Source: JABJAG01 sp038137215 (GTDB lineage Bacteria > Pseudomonadota > Alphaproteobacteria > UBA6615). From it: 64,000 nt of DNA. Positions within the stretch are counted from its first letter, which is position 1. Every line of letters starts with the position of its first letter. The translations under genes and the position numbers were made by a program. The notes under the pieces were generated by a model. The model saw only the letters and a list, made by a program, of their open reading frames with translations, was not told the origin of the DNA and did not search any database. Where the stretch lies: assembly GCA_038137215.1 (NCBI GenBank), contig JAYQBG010000005.1, forward strand, positions 1 through 64,000. The letters are read 5' to 3'. Below, piece after piece: positions 7,657 to 16,435 of this stretch.

Positions 7657-9486
7657 TCAGTTCGCGCGTCCGTTCGCGCTGGCGTCCCACAGGGTTTCCA
7701 GGCGCAGGCCATAAACTGGGACAGTGTCCGGTTTGGCGACGCGCGTCCAGCGCGCGAGACGCTGGCCGGGATCGTGATAGAGCGGCAGGACGTATCGGTT
7801 CCACATGAGCACGCGGTCCAGCGCCCGTGCGGCGGCCACCAGTTCGTTCCGGTCCTCCGCCGAGCCTAGCGCATCGATCATGGCATCGACGGCCGGATCG
7901 TCCACCCCGGCCCAGTTGCGTCCGCCGGGCTGGTTTGCGGTCCGCGAGCCCCAGTAATTCTGTTGTTCATTGCCCGGTGACAGGGTCACGCCCCAGAAGG
8001 CGAAGACCATGTCGAAATCATAGGTGTCGATCATGCCCTGGAACTGGGCGGATTCGACGAGTCGGACATCGGCCGTGAGTCCCAGCCGTTCCAGGTTTCG
8101 GACATAAGCCAGGGCAATTTTCTGGTTCGAGGGCCGGCGAATGGTGATCTCGAGACGCGCGGGGCGGCCGTCGGGCATCAGGCGCTTGCCGTCCTCGACC
8201 TTCCAGCCGGCCTCCTCCAACAGCGCGGCGGCGCGTTTCAGGTTGGTACGCGGACGACCGGACCCATCGGTTTCCGGTGGCATATAGGGCGGCCCGAAGA
8301 CCGCGTCGGGAATCCGGCCGCGCCAGGGTTCGAGTAGCGCGCGTTCGGCGTCTTTCGGTTCGCCGCACGGCGCCATATCCGAGCCGGTGAACATGCTGGT
8401 GGTTCGCGCATAACCGTCATGCAGAAGCGCCTTGTTGATCCAGTCGAAATCGAAGGCGTGGATCAGGGCGTCGCGGACCCGCATGTCCTGAAATTTCGGA
8501 TTGCGCAGATTGAAGGCCAGGGCGTTCAGTCCGGACGGTGTTCCTGTCTCGAGAACCGAGCGCTCGACCTGGCCGTCCTGGACTGCGGGAAAGTCGTACT
8601 GGGTTGCCCAGCGGGTGGCATCGCCCTCGAACCGCAGGTCATAATCCCCGGCCTTGAACGCTTCCAGCGCCACGGCGGAATCACGGAAGTAATCGTAGCG
8701 GATGGTCTCGAAGTTGTGCTGACCGGCATTCACCGCGAGATCGTTCCCCCAGTAGTCCGGATTGCGCCGATAGGTGATTGAGCGGCCCGGATCGAGGGAT
8801 TCGATGGTGTAGGGCCCGCTGGCGAGCGGCGGCTCCAGTGTGGTGGCATCGAAGGTGCGGGTTTCCCAATAGGCCTTCGACAGGATCGGCATGAAGCCGG
8901 CCACCAAGAGGGGCAGTTCCCGGTCTTCATTGTTTTCGAAGGTGAACCGCACGCGGCCCGGCCCGGTTTCGCTCACGGCACTGGCACGGGACCAGGTGGC
9001 GCGGGCATTGGGAAGGCCGCGGGCCTTGAGGGTTTCCCAGCTGAAGATGACGTCGGCGACGGTCACCGGCGAGCCGTCGGAAAATTTTGCTTCGGCACGC
9101 AGGGTGAACTCGGCCCAGGCGCGGTCCGGCGGCATCTCGATGGTTTCCGCAAGCAGCCCGTACAGGGTGAAGGGTTCGTCCCGGCTGCGCTTGGCCAGGG
9201 TCTCGAAATACATCCCGGCCCCGTGATGAACTCCCGCTGCCGCCTTGCCGCGCACGATGTAGGGGTTGAGCGTGTCGAAAGAGCCCAGTGCGTGGAGGCG
9301 CAGTTCACCGCCCTGCGGAGCATTGGGGTTCACATAGTCGAAATGGGTGAATCCGGCGGGATATTTCGGATCGCCGAGCATGGCGATGGCATGGGACGGT
9401 TCTGCCTGTGCTGCGGGGCTGACGAACATGGCGGCGGCCAGCAACGATGCGGACAGCAGGCGGCGTAAAAACGGGCGGGGAACCAT
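7657..9486 (-). CDS. ABC transporter periplasmic solute-binding protein, family 5 (YejA-like)
   Basis: Family 5 extracellular binding protein, probably for peptides or microcin-C-like compounds, with a signal peptide directing it to the periplasm. I place the start at the ATG at 9486 because GGAAAGG lies eight bases upstream and it gives a clean signal sequence ending PAAQA, about 28 residues. A start eight codons earlier is possible. The mature part shows YVNPNAPQGGELRLHALGSFDTLNPY and FTLRAEAKFSDGSPVTVADVIFSWETLK, hallmarks of the family, and runs to 609 residues, the YejA size. No permease or ATPase genes lie beside it, so it may work with a transporter encoded elsewhere. Confidence 0.9.
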   Translation of the reverse strand: MVPRPFLRRLLSASLLAAAMFVSPAAQAEPSHAIAMLGDPKYPAGFTHFDYVNPNAPQGGELRLHALGSFDTLNPYIVRGKAAAGVHHGAGMYFETLAKRSRDEPFTLYGLLAETIEMPPDRAWAEFTLRAEAKFSDGSPVTVADVIFSWETLKARGLPNARATWSRASAVSETGPGRVRFTFENNEDRELPLLVAGFMPILSKAYWETRTFDATTLEPPLASGPYTIESLDPGRSITYRRNPDYWGNDLAVNAGQHNFETIRYDYFRDSAVALEAFKAGDYDLRFEGDATRWATQYDFPAVQDGQVERSVLETGTPSGLNALAFNLRNPKFQDMRVRDALIHAFDFDWINKALLHDGYARTTSMFTGSDMAPCGEPKDAERALLEPWRGRIPDAVFGPPYMPPETDGSGRPRTNLKRAAALLEEAGWKVEDGKRLMPDGRPARLEITIRRPSNQKIALAYVRNLERLGLTADVRLVESAQFQGMIDTYDFDMVFAFWGVTLSPGNEQQNYWGSRTANQPGGRNWAGVDDPAVDAMIDALGSAEDRNELVAAARALDRVLMWNRYVLPLYHDPGQRLARWTRVAKPDTVPVYGLRLETLWDASANGRAN

Positions 9487-9569
9487 CAGGGTATCCTTTC
9501 CAGCGAGCATCGGGCGGGCAGCCTACTTATACTGATGGGAATGAGTCGAAAATCGGGACGTTGCGGCAC

Positions 9570-10094
9570 GTGAATGTTGATCTGACAGTCGTGGAAGAGG
9601 ACATCACGGTACTGGATGTCGATGTCATCGTGAACGCGGCGAACGAAGCGTTGCGCCCGGGCGGTGGTGTCTGCGGGGCGATCCACCGGGCCGCCGGTCC
9701 GGAGCTGGCGTGGGCCTGTGCGGAATCGGTACGCGCGCTGGGTCCGTGCCGGACGGGCAAGGCCCGGATCACGCCGGGGTTCGATCTGCCCGCGCTTTGG
9801 GTCGTGCATGCTGTCGGGCCGGTCTGGCAGGGCGGGTCGGCGCGCGAAGCACATTTTCTGGCTGAGACCTATCGTTATGCCCTGCGTCTGGCCGGGTCGC
9901 GCGGGGTCGCCACGATTGCCTTTCCCGCGATTTCAACGGGGATTTTCGGGTATCCGCTGGTCGAGGCCACCAAAATTGCCGTGGGGACGGTTCGCGAGAC
10001 GCTGCCGCGCTCGTCGTCGATCCGGCAGGTTGTCTTTGCCACTTTCGGGGAAGACGCCACGCAATCCTATCATGCGGCACTGGCGCCGGGGTGA
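9570..10094 (+). CDS. Macro-domain protein (probable ADP-ribose/O-acetyl-ADP-ribose hydrolase)
   Basis: 174-residue single macro domain. Recognised parts are EEDITVLDVDVIVNAANEAL, the GGGVCGAIHRAAGPEL loop that contacts the distal ribose, and the phosphate loop ISTGIFGYPLVEA. The combination fits the MacroD-type group that removes mono-ADP-ribose or deacetylates O-acetyl-ADP-ribose. There is no in-frame ATG near the domain start. GTG at 9570 gives the usual N terminus and TTG at 9561 is the alternative; neither has a clear ribosome site. It is divergent from the solute-binding protein gene and ends 3 bp from phoB, which is convergent. Confidence 0.87.
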   Translation: MNVDLTVVEEDITVLDVDVIVNAANEALRPGGGVCGAIHRAAGPELAWACAESVRALGPCRTGKARITPGFDLPALWVVHAVGPVWQGGSAREAHFLAETYRYALRLAGSRGVATIAFPAISTGIFGYPLVEATKIAVGTVRETLPRSSSIRQVVFATFGEDATQSYHAALAPG

Positions 10095-10097
10095 ACC

Positions 10098-10805
10098 TCA
10101 GGCCGCCTGTTCGTTGAGATCGAGCGCGTAGCCGGCCGAGCGGACCGTGCGGATCAGATCGTTGGTGCCGGGCAGGTTCATGGCCTTGCGCAGGCGCCGG
10201 ATGTGAACATCCACGGTGCGTGGTTCGATATAGGCATCGTGACCCCAGACCGAGTCGAGAAGCTGCTCGCGGGAAAATACCCGGCCGGGATGTTCCATCA
10301 TGAAGCGCAGCAGGCGGAACTCGGTCGGCCCCAGATCGACCGGCTCGTCGTTGCGGCTGACCCGGTGGGTCGTCAGATCCATGGTGATGTCGCCGTACGT
10401 CAAGTTGTCCTTGTCGAAGGCCGGACGGGTGCGCCGCAGGACAGCGCGCACACGGGCCACCAGTTCGCTGGGCGAGAAAGGCTTGACCACATAGTCGTCG
10501 GCACCGGCTTCCAGTCCGCGGATGCGGTCGTCTTCCTCACCGCGCGCGGTCAGGATGATGATCGGCAGATCACGGGTCTCCGGATTGCGGCGGATGCGGC
10601 GGCAGATTTCGATTCCCGAGACATAGGGCAGCATCCAGTCGAGCAGGACGAGGTCCGGCTTCCGCTCCTCGACCGCCAGAATCGCCTCTTCGCCGTCGCG
10701 GGCGATCTCGGCGTGGAAACCGGCCTTCTCGAGATTGTAGGACAGCAACTCGACAAGCGGCGGTTCGTCTTCGACGATCAGGACATTGGGCTGCAGGTTG
10801 TTCAC
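10098..10805 (-). CDS. phoB: Phosphate regulon response regulator PhoB
   Basis: OmpR-type response regulator activating Pho genes when phosphorylated by PhoR. The 235 residues comprise a receiver domain at 1-125 with acidic pocket VEDE, phospho-acceptor Asp56 in LLDWMLP, a Thr in ILTARGE and Lys108 in VVKPFSP. A winged-helix DNA-binding domain at about 135-230 has the PhoB-like recognition stretch VWGHDAYIEPRTVDVHIRRLRKAM. It is the last gene of the pst-phoU cluster, 35 bp after phoU, while its kinase phoR lies at the head of the cluster. Co-transcription gives positive feedback through the Pho box before pstS. Confidence 0.96.
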   Translation of the reverse strand: MNNLQPNVLIVEDEPPLVELLSYNLEKAGFHAEIARDGEEAILAVEERKPDLVLLDWMLPYVSGIEICRRIRRNPETRDLPIIILTARGEEDDRIRGLEAGADDYVVKPFSPSELVARVRAVLRRTRPAFDKDNLTYGDITMDLTTHRVSRNDEPVDLGPTEFRLLRFMMEHPGRVFSREQLLDSVWGHDAYIEPRTVDVHIRRLRKAMNLPGTNDLIRTVRSAGYALDLNEQAA

Positions 10806-10840
10806 GGGATGGGACCTCCGCGATAGGGCTGGGTTCGGGG

Positions 10841-11554
10841 CTAGTTGTTGTCCACGATCGTGACGCTCGCCTCGTCGGTCTTGGGCCGGTCTTCTGTCAG
10901 CGGCTGACCTTCGACCTGGTAGTGCACGATTTCGGCGATGTTGGTTGCAATGTCGCCGATCCGTTCGATGTTGCGGGCTACAAACAGGAGATGGGTGCAG
11001 GACGTGATGCTGCGCGGGTCTTCCATCATGTAGGTCAGAAGCTCGCGGAACAGGCTGTCATACATGTCATCGAGCTCGGCATCACGTTCCCAGACCGCAC
11101 GCGCCTTGGCGAGGTCGTTGTTGGAGAACGCGTCCAGCACATCCTGAACCATGCCGCGGGACATCCGTCCCATCCGGGGGATGGTGAACATCGGCTTGAT
11201 CGGCGGGTTCTGGTTCAGGGCGATGGTGCGCCGCGCGATATTCTTGGCATAGTCGCCGATCCGCTCAATGAGCGGGGCGATCTTGAGGCCCGCCACGGTG
11301 GCCCGCAGATCGGTGGCCAGCGGCTGGCGCCGGGCGATCATCTGGATCGCAAGCTCTTCGATCTCGACCTGCAGCTCGTCGATCCGCATGTCTTCTTCGA
11401 TGATATGCGCGGCTTCCTCGCTGTTGCGGCGTTGAAGCGATTCGATGGCGCGTTCGATCTGGACCTCGGCAAGTCCGCCCATGCGGCTTATCTGGTCGCT
11501 GAGCCGGCTGAGCTCTTCGTCGAATGATTTGACGATATGGTCTGTACTGGACAT
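10841..11554 (-). CDS. phoU: Phosphate signalling accessory protein PhoU
   Basis: Negative regulator that links the Pst transporter to PhoR and holds PhoB signalling off under phosphate sufficiency. The 237-residue all-helical protein has the two homologous three-helix bundles of PhoU. Its metal-binding E/D-x3-D patterns are ERIGDYAKNIARR in repeat one and ERIGDIATNIAEIVHY in repeat two. The ATG at 11554 gives MSSTDHIVKSFDEEL, the standard PhoU beginning; longer upstream reading runs into pstB on the same strand and has no support. It lies 35 bp after pstB. Confidence 0.96.
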   Translation of the reverse strand: MSSTDHIVKSFDEELSRLSDQISRMGGLAEVQIERAIESLQRRNSEEAAHIIEEDMRIDELQVEIEELAIQMIARRQPLATDLRATVAGLKIAPLIERIGDYAKNIARRTIALNQNPPIKPMFTIPRMGRMSRGMVQDVLDAFSNNDLAKARAVWERDAELDDMYDSLFRELLTYMMEDPRSITSCTHLLFVARNIERIGDIATNIAEIVHYQVEGQPLTEDRPKTDEASVTIVDNN

Positions 11555-11589
11555 GGCTTCAACTTTCCTGCGGTGCGTCGGCGCAAAAT

Positions 11590-12438
11590 CTAACCGAAGC
11601 GACCTGTGATGTAGTCCTGAGTCCGCTTGTCCTCGGGATTGGTGAAAATCTGCTCGGTGTTGCCCTGCTCGACCAGGTCGCCGAGATGGAAAAATGCGGT
11701 CTTTTGGCTGACACGGGCGGCCTGCTGCATCGAATGGGTCACGATGACGATCGTGAAATTCTGGCGCAGCTCGTCGATCAGCTCCTCGATGCGGGCCGTC
11801 GCTATCGGGTCGAGGGCCGAACAAGGCTCGTCCATCAGGATCACCTGGGGGCTGACCGCGATGGCGCGGGCGATGCATAGGCGCTGCTGCTGTCCGCCCG
11901 ACAGGCCGGTGCCGGGCTCTTCGAGCCGGTCCTTGACCTCGTCCCACAAACCGGCGCGGCGCAAGCTCGCCTCCACCAGCTCGTCCGTGTCGGTCTTGCC
12001 GGCCACCATGCCGTGAATGCGGGGGCCATAGGCGATGTTGTCGTAGATCGATTTCGGAAAGGGGTTGGGCTTCTGGAACACCATGCCGACCTTGGCGCGA
12101 AGCTGAACCACATCGATCGCACGGTCATAGATGTCGCGGGAGTCGATCTCGATCGTGCCCTCGACCCGGCAGATATCGATGGTGTCGTTCATCCGGTTGA
12201 TGCAGCGCAGGAAGGTGGACTTCCCGCAACCCGAGGGGCCGATGAAAGAGGTGACCTGGTGCTCGGGAATCTTGATCGTGATGTCCTTCAGGGCATGATT
12301 GTCCCCGTAGAAGACGTTGACCTTCTCGGCATTGACCTTGGTGGAATGCGCCTCGGCCACTTCTGTTTCGTTGCTCGTTTCCACGGCGGCTTCCACTTCT
12401 TTCGGGGTGTTTTCTTCAGACATAGCTGCGTCCGTCAT
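11590..12438 (-). CDS. pstB: Phosphate ABC transporter ATP-binding protein PstB
   Basis: ATPase subunit of the high-affinity phosphate importer, on the inner face of the membrane. Walker A GPSGCGKST is at 67-75, the ABC signature is LSGGQQQRLCIARAIA, and Walker B with its catalytic Glu is VILMDEPCSALDP. The switch His lies in VIVTHSMQQAARVS. At 282 residues it carries about 30 extra N-terminal residues rich in Glu, Ala, Thr and Val. The first ATG (12438) is 1 bp after the pstA stop. An internal ATG at 12423 would trim five residues and cannot be excluded. Confidence 0.96.
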   Translation of the reverse strand: MTDAAMSEENTPKEVEAAVETSNETEVAEAHSTKVNAEKVNVFYGDNHALKDITIKIPEHQVTSFIGPSGCGKSTFLRCINRMNDTIDICRVEGTIEIDSRDIYDRAIDVVQLRAKVGMVFQKPNPFPKSIYDNIAYGPRIHGMVAGKTDTDELVEASLRRAGLWDEVKDRLEEPGTGLSGGQQQRLCIARAIAVSPQVILMDEPCSALDPIATARIEELIDELRQNFTIVIVTHSMQQAARVSQKTAFFHLGDLVEQGNTEQIFTNPEDKRTQDYITGRFG

Positions 12439-12439
12439 C

Positions 12440-13753
12440 CTACCAACGCCTTTCGAATTTCTTCCGCAGCAGGACTGCGAGAAGGTTCATCATAATCAAG
12501 AATGTCAGCAACACCATGATTGCTGCAGAGGTCCGTTCGACAAAGGCCCGCTCGGGCGCATCGGCCCAGAGGAAGATCTGCACCGGCAGAACCGTTGCTG
12601 GGTCGGTGAAACCGCCGGGAATATCGACAATGAAGGCGACCATGCCGATCATCAGCAGCGGGGCGGTCTCGCCCAGCGCCTGGGCCATGCCGATGATAGT
12701 GCCGGTCAGAATGCCCGGCATGGCCAGCGGCAGAACGTGATGGGTGACCGTCTGAAGTCGTGAGGCGCCCATGCCAAGCGCGGCCTCGCGGATTGACGGC
12801 GGTACGGCTTTCAGGGCCGCCCGGCTGGCGATGATGATCGTCGGCAGGGTCATCAGCGCGAGCACCATGCCGCCCACGACGGGCGCTGAGCGGGGCAGGC
12901 CGAAGAAGTTGAGGAACATCGCCAGGCCCAGCAGGCCGAACACGATGGAAGGCACGGCAGCCAGGTTGTTGATGTTGACCTCGATCAGGTCGGTCCAGCG
13001 GTTCTTGGGGGCAAACTCTTCCAGATAGACCGCCGCCATCACGCCGACCGGGAAGGACAGCAACAGGGTGATGATCAGGGTCAGGGCAGAGCCGACCACG
13101 GCGCCCAGGATGCCGGCCTGTTCGGGCTCGCGGCTGTCGGCGGAGGTGAAGAAGGTGGTGTTGAAGGTCGTGCGAACACGGTCCTCGCTCTCCAGCGCCT
13201 CGAACCAGCCCAGCTGAAGGTCGTTCACCCGCCGGTCGGATTCCGGCAGGGACCGGTCGATGGAGCCTTTGGCCAGCTGGTCGATATCGGCGGAGGTTTT
13301 TACCCAGACACGCTGGGTCGTTCCGATGATCGACGGGTCGGCCAGCACCAGATCACGCATATCGAAGACCACTTCGTTGCTGATCATGTTCAGTGCGTTG
13401 CGCCGGCCCTTGCGGGTTTCGGCACCCGGAAATTCGGCGCGGAGTGATTTCAGCAGGGCGCCCCGGTAATTGGCGCGGTTGAGTTCCGCGGGATCACGGG
13501 TCCCGTTGGGGTCGATATCCTCGGCGGTAAACATGATATCGAGGGCGAGCTGGGTCGTCGTGAATGCGGGCAGGCCGGTGGAGACAATGCTGTAGAGGAG
13601 CACGCCGAGCATGCCCAGCGCCGCCAGGATGGCCGCCAGCCCATAGAGGCGAAAGCGGCGTTCGGCACGGTACCGTTTCCGCACAAGGGCGGTATTCCGG
13701 TCTTGTTCTGCGGATATCGGTGCGGGGACGTCGTTTGCGGGTGTATCAGTCAT
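12440..13753 (-). CDS. pstA: Phosphate ABC transporter permease PstA
   Basis: Inner-membrane channel subunit of the Pst importer. The 437 residues are longer than E. coli PstA because of a DUF3333-type N-terminal part with one membrane segment at about 36-57 and a large periplasmic region to about residue 205, an alphaproteobacterial form. The C-terminal permease core with five to six helices contains the EAA loop (IREAALGMGASRLQTVTHHVLPLAMPG) that contacts PstB. Its start overlaps the pstC stop region by 8 bp and pstB follows 1 bp after its stop, so translation is probably coupled through the three genes. Confidence 0.95.
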   Translation of the reverse strand: MTDTPANDVPAPISAEQDRNTALVRKRYRAERRFRLYGLAAILAALGMLGVLLYSIVSTGLPAFTTTQLALDIMFTAEDIDPNGTRDPAELNRANYRGALLKSLRAEFPGAETRKGRRNALNMISNEVVFDMRDLVLADPSIIGTTQRVWVKTSADIDQLAKGSIDRSLPESDRRVNDLQLGWFEALESEDRVRTTFNTTFFTSADSREPEQAGILGAVVGSALTLIITLLLSFPVGVMAAVYLEEFAPKNRWTDLIEVNINNLAAVPSIVFGLLGLAMFLNFFGLPRSAPVVGGMVLALMTLPTIIIASRAALKAVPPSIREAALGMGASRLQTVTHHVLPLAMPGILTGTIIGMAQALGETAPLLMIGMVAFIVDIPGGFTDPATVLPVQIFLWADAPERAFVERTSAAIMVLLTFLIMMNLLAVLLRKKFERRW

Positions 13754-15128
13754 ATTTTTCTCGGTATTTGCGCACGACGGAGAGGGCGATCGCGTTCAGG
13801 CAGAGCGTGATCACGAAGAGCACCAGCCCGAGGGCGAAGGCCGCCAGGGTCTTGGAGCTGTCGAATTCCTGGTCACCGACCAGCAGGGTTACGATCTGGA
13901 CCGTAACCGTGGTGACGGCTTCCAGCGGGTTGGCCGTCAGGTTGGCGGCCAGGCCGGCGGCCATCACAACGATCATGGTTTCCCCGATGGCCCGGCTGGT
14001 GGCCAGCAGGACACTGCCGACAATGCCGGGCAGGGCGGCGGGAATAATCACCTGGCGGATGGTTTCCGAATGGGTCGCGCCCATCGCGAAGGAACCGTCC
14101 CGCAGGGACTGGGGCACCGCGTTGATCACATCGTCCGAAAGGGAGGAAACAAAGGGAATGATCATGATGCCCATGACCACGCCGGCGGCCAGTGCGCTTT
14201 CGGAGGCGACATCGAGCCCGATGGATCCACCGAAGCCGCGGAAGAAAGGCGCGACCGTCAGCGCGGCAAAGAAGCCATAGACCACGGTCGGGATGCCGGC
14301 GAGGATTTCCAGGATCGGTTTGACGATGGCGCGGAATCTCGGCGAGGCATATTCGGCCATGTAAATGGCGGAGAACAGACCGACCGGGACCGCGACGAGC
14401 ATGGCGATGATGGTGATCAGGAAGGTGCCGGCGAAAATCGGAACGGCACCGAAGGCACCGGTCGCACCGATCTGATCGGCGCGCAGCGCGGTCTGCGGGC
14501 TCCAGTTGAGACCGAAGAGAAACTCGATCGGTGAGACCCGGCTGAAGAAGCGAATGCTTTCGAAGAGGAGCGAGAGCACGATACCGATGGTGGTCAGGAT
14601 CGCGATGGCTGAGGCGATGATCAGCAGCCACTGAACAATCCGTTCGACGCGTGGGCGGGCGCGGAACTCGGGATTGATGGCGCGCTGTCCGATCAGGAAG
14701 CCGCCGATACCGAGCGCCAGACCGACCACCACCATGGCGGCGAAGCCGATGCTGCGGAGGTCGTTGTAGCGTTCGGCGGCGGCCAGAATCGCCGGGTCGG
14801 GAACGCTGCTGGTGATGTCACCGCGCGCCAGGTTGCGGATATCGCTCATCAGCAGGTTGAGTTCGCCGGCCGGCAAAGCCTGCAAACTGGCCGGGAGCCC
14901 GGAGACCACAAGACTGTCGATGATGCCGGACTGCAGGGCCAGCCAGAAAGCGATGACCAGCAGGGCCGGCAGGGCGCACCACAGTGCGACATAGGCGCCG
15001 TAATAGCTGGGCAGCGAGTGGAGACCGGCGATCTGGCCGCCGGTGCCGGCCAGGGCACGCTTGCGGCCGATCTGATATCCGATGGCCGAGAGTACCAGCA
15101 GGACTGCGATAAGAATGAGAGAGTTCAT
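13746..15128 (-). CDS. pstC: Phosphate ABC transporter permease PstC
   Basis: Second channel subunit of the Pst importer. At 460 residues it has the extended alphaproteobacterial N-terminal half: membrane segments at the N terminus, near 50-66 and around 130-150, with a periplasmic loop between. The permease core includes the EAA-type loop LRDGSFAMGATHSETIRQVIIPAALPG. It follows pstS after 106 bp containing a strong hairpin and overlaps pstA by 8 bp. Confidence 0.95.
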   Translation of the reverse strand: MNSLILIAVLLVLSAIGYQIGRKRALAGTGGQIAGLHSLPSYYGAYVALWCALPALLVIAFWLALQSGIIDSLVVSGLPASLQALPAGELNLLMSDIRNLARGDITSSVPDPAILAAAERYNDLRSIGFAAMVVVGLALGIGGFLIGQRAINPEFRARPRVERIVQWLLIIASAIAILTTIGIVLSLLFESIRFFSRVSPIEFLFGLNWSPQTALRADQIGATGAFGAVPIFAGTFLITIIAMLVAVPVGLFSAIYMAEYASPRFRAIVKPILEILAGIPTVVYGFFAALTVAPFFRGFGGSIGLDVASESALAAGVVMGIMIIPFVSSLSDDVINAVPQSLRDGSFAMGATHSETIRQVIIPAALPGIVGSVLLATSRAIGETMIVVMAAGLAANLTANPLEAVTTVTVQIVTLLVGDQEFDSSKTLAAFALGLVLFVITLCLNAIALSVVRKYREKYD

Positions 15129-15186
15129 GCGGGTATCTGGGGGTCGGTTCGGAAATGAGGACCTTCGGATACGAAGGAGAAGGGGT

Positions 15187-15227
15187 CGCGCCGGCCGCGC
15201 GGCACAGAGTGCCTAGCGGCCGGCGCG
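15187..15227 (-). other. Long hairpin between pstS and pstC
   Basis: A 12-bp stem at 15187-15198 with 15216-15227 (core GCGCCGGCCGC pairing GCGGCCGGCGC) is followed inward by a 5-bp GGCAC/GTGCC stem with an AGA loop. It begins 8 bp after the pstS stop. There is no T-run, so read-through into pstC is expected. Such structures after a binding-protein gene protect the upstream mRNA and allow more binding protein than permease. The stem is seen directly; the role is inferred. Confidence 0.65.
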
Positions 15228-15234
15228 CACCGAA

Positions 15235-16245
15235 CTACATGGAGAGGGATTCGAGACCCTGTGCCTGCTTGGCCATCGCAGCGCGATCGGCGTCCGGTAG
15301 CGGGATCAGGCCCTTGTCAACGAGGTAGCCGTCAGGGCCCCAGGCCTGCGCGCCCGTGAACTCGGTTACGAACTCCTTGATGCCCGGGATGACGCCCACA
15401 TGCTGCTGCTTCACATAGAAGTAGAGCGAGCGTGAGACGGGGTAGTTGCCGGCGGTAATTTCCTCGAACTCGGGTGCGGTGCCATTGATGGTGGCGCCCT
15501 TCACCTTGTCGGAGTTCTGATCCAGGAAGCTGAACCCGAAGATGCCGTAGGCAGCCGGGTTGGCTTCGAGCTTCTGCACGATCAGGTTGTCGTTCTCGCC
15601 GGCTTCGACGAAGACGCCGTCTTCACGGATGGCGTGGCAGGCTTTCTTGGCCAGGCCAAGATCCTTGGCGCCGGCCAGGGTCTTGCAGCCGCCTTCCATG
15701 GCGATTTCGACGAAGGCATCGCGGGTGCCGCTCGTCGGCGGCGGCCCGAGGACCTCAATCTTCTTGTTCGGCAGCGAGGAATCGATCTCGGACCAGTTGG
15801 TGTAGGGGTTCGGAACCAGCTTGCCGCCCTGCGGAATTTCCTTGGCCAGGGCCAGGAAAAGCTGCTCCAGGGTCAGGGCGAGGTCGTCGCCGCTCTTGGC
15901 GTTGGCCAGAACGATGCCGTCAAAACCAACCTTCACTTCCGTGATGTCGATGCCGTTGGCGGTGCAGTTCTCGAACTCGGACTTCTTGATTCGGCGCGAC
16001 GCGTTGGTCATGTCGGGATGGTCTTCGCCGACTCCGGCGCAGAACAGCTTCATACCGCCGCCCGAGCCGGTGCTTTCCACAACCGGGGTTGCGAAGCTGG
16101 TGGTTTTGCCGAACTGCTCTGCAACGGCGGTGGAAAACGGAAATACGGTGGATGATCCGACAACGCGGATCTGGTCGCGGGCCTCAGCGGCGCCGACCAT
16201 GGCCAAGGTGGCCGCGGCTGCGATCGTTAAAGTCTTGATGTTCAC
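15235..16245 (-). CDS. pstS: Phosphate ABC transporter substrate-binding protein PstS
   Basis: Periplasmic high-affinity phosphate-binding protein. The 336 residues begin with a signal peptide of about 22 residues (AAAATLAMVGAAEA then RDQIRVVG). Phosphate-site motifs of the family are visible: VGSSTVFPFSTAVAEQF near the N terminus, ESTGSGGGMKLFC and GPPPTSGTRDAFVEIAM. Several Cys pairs in the mature part could form disulfides. It heads the pst-phoU-phoB transcription unit. A Pho box lies about 120-145 bp upstream and a strong hairpin follows the stop. Confidence 0.96.
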   Translation of the reverse strand: MNIKTLTIAAAATLAMVGAAEARDQIRVVGSSTVFPFSTAVAEQFGKTTSFATPVVESTGSGGGMKLFCAGVGEDHPDMTNASRRIKKSEFENCTANGIDITEVKVGFDGIVLANAKSGDDLALTLEQLFLALAKEIPQGGKLVPNPYTNWSEIDSSLPNKKIEVLGPPPTSGTRDAFVEIAMEGGCKTLAGAKDLGLAKKACHAIREDGVFVEAGENDNLIVQKLEANPAAYGIFGFSFLDQNSDKVKGATINGTAPEFEEITAGNYPVSRSLYFYVKQQHVGVIPGIKEFVTEFTGAQAWGPDGYLVDKGLIPLPDADRAAMAKQAQGLESLSM

Positions 16246-16362
16246 GGATGCCTCTCCTGAAGGTGAGTCGTGGTTGGAGTTGTTAACGCGCCCGTGTCCG
16301 GCCCCAACTGGTTTCCGTTCACGATTGCGGGCGCGAACCTATGCCCGTCTGAAGTTACTCGT

Positions 16363-16391
16363 ATGACAGTTATGTTTCAGTTCTGTGACAC
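16363..16391 (-). promoter_or_regulatory. Pho box with three half-sites upstream of pstS
   Basis: On the minus strand three 7-bp half-sites follow each other at an exact 11-bp period: GTGTCAC, CTGAAAC and CTGTCAT, separated by AGAA and ATAA. The last is a perfect match to the PhoB half-site CTGTCAT and the others are degenerate. PhoB binds such direct repeats as head-to-tail dimers. The position, between phoR and pstS and pointing to pstS, fits activation of the whole pst operon. Confidence 0.75.
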
Positions 16392-16435
16392 AGCCCGGCC
16401 GGCCGGTGGATAAACGACGCGCCTCAAAGCTTGCT

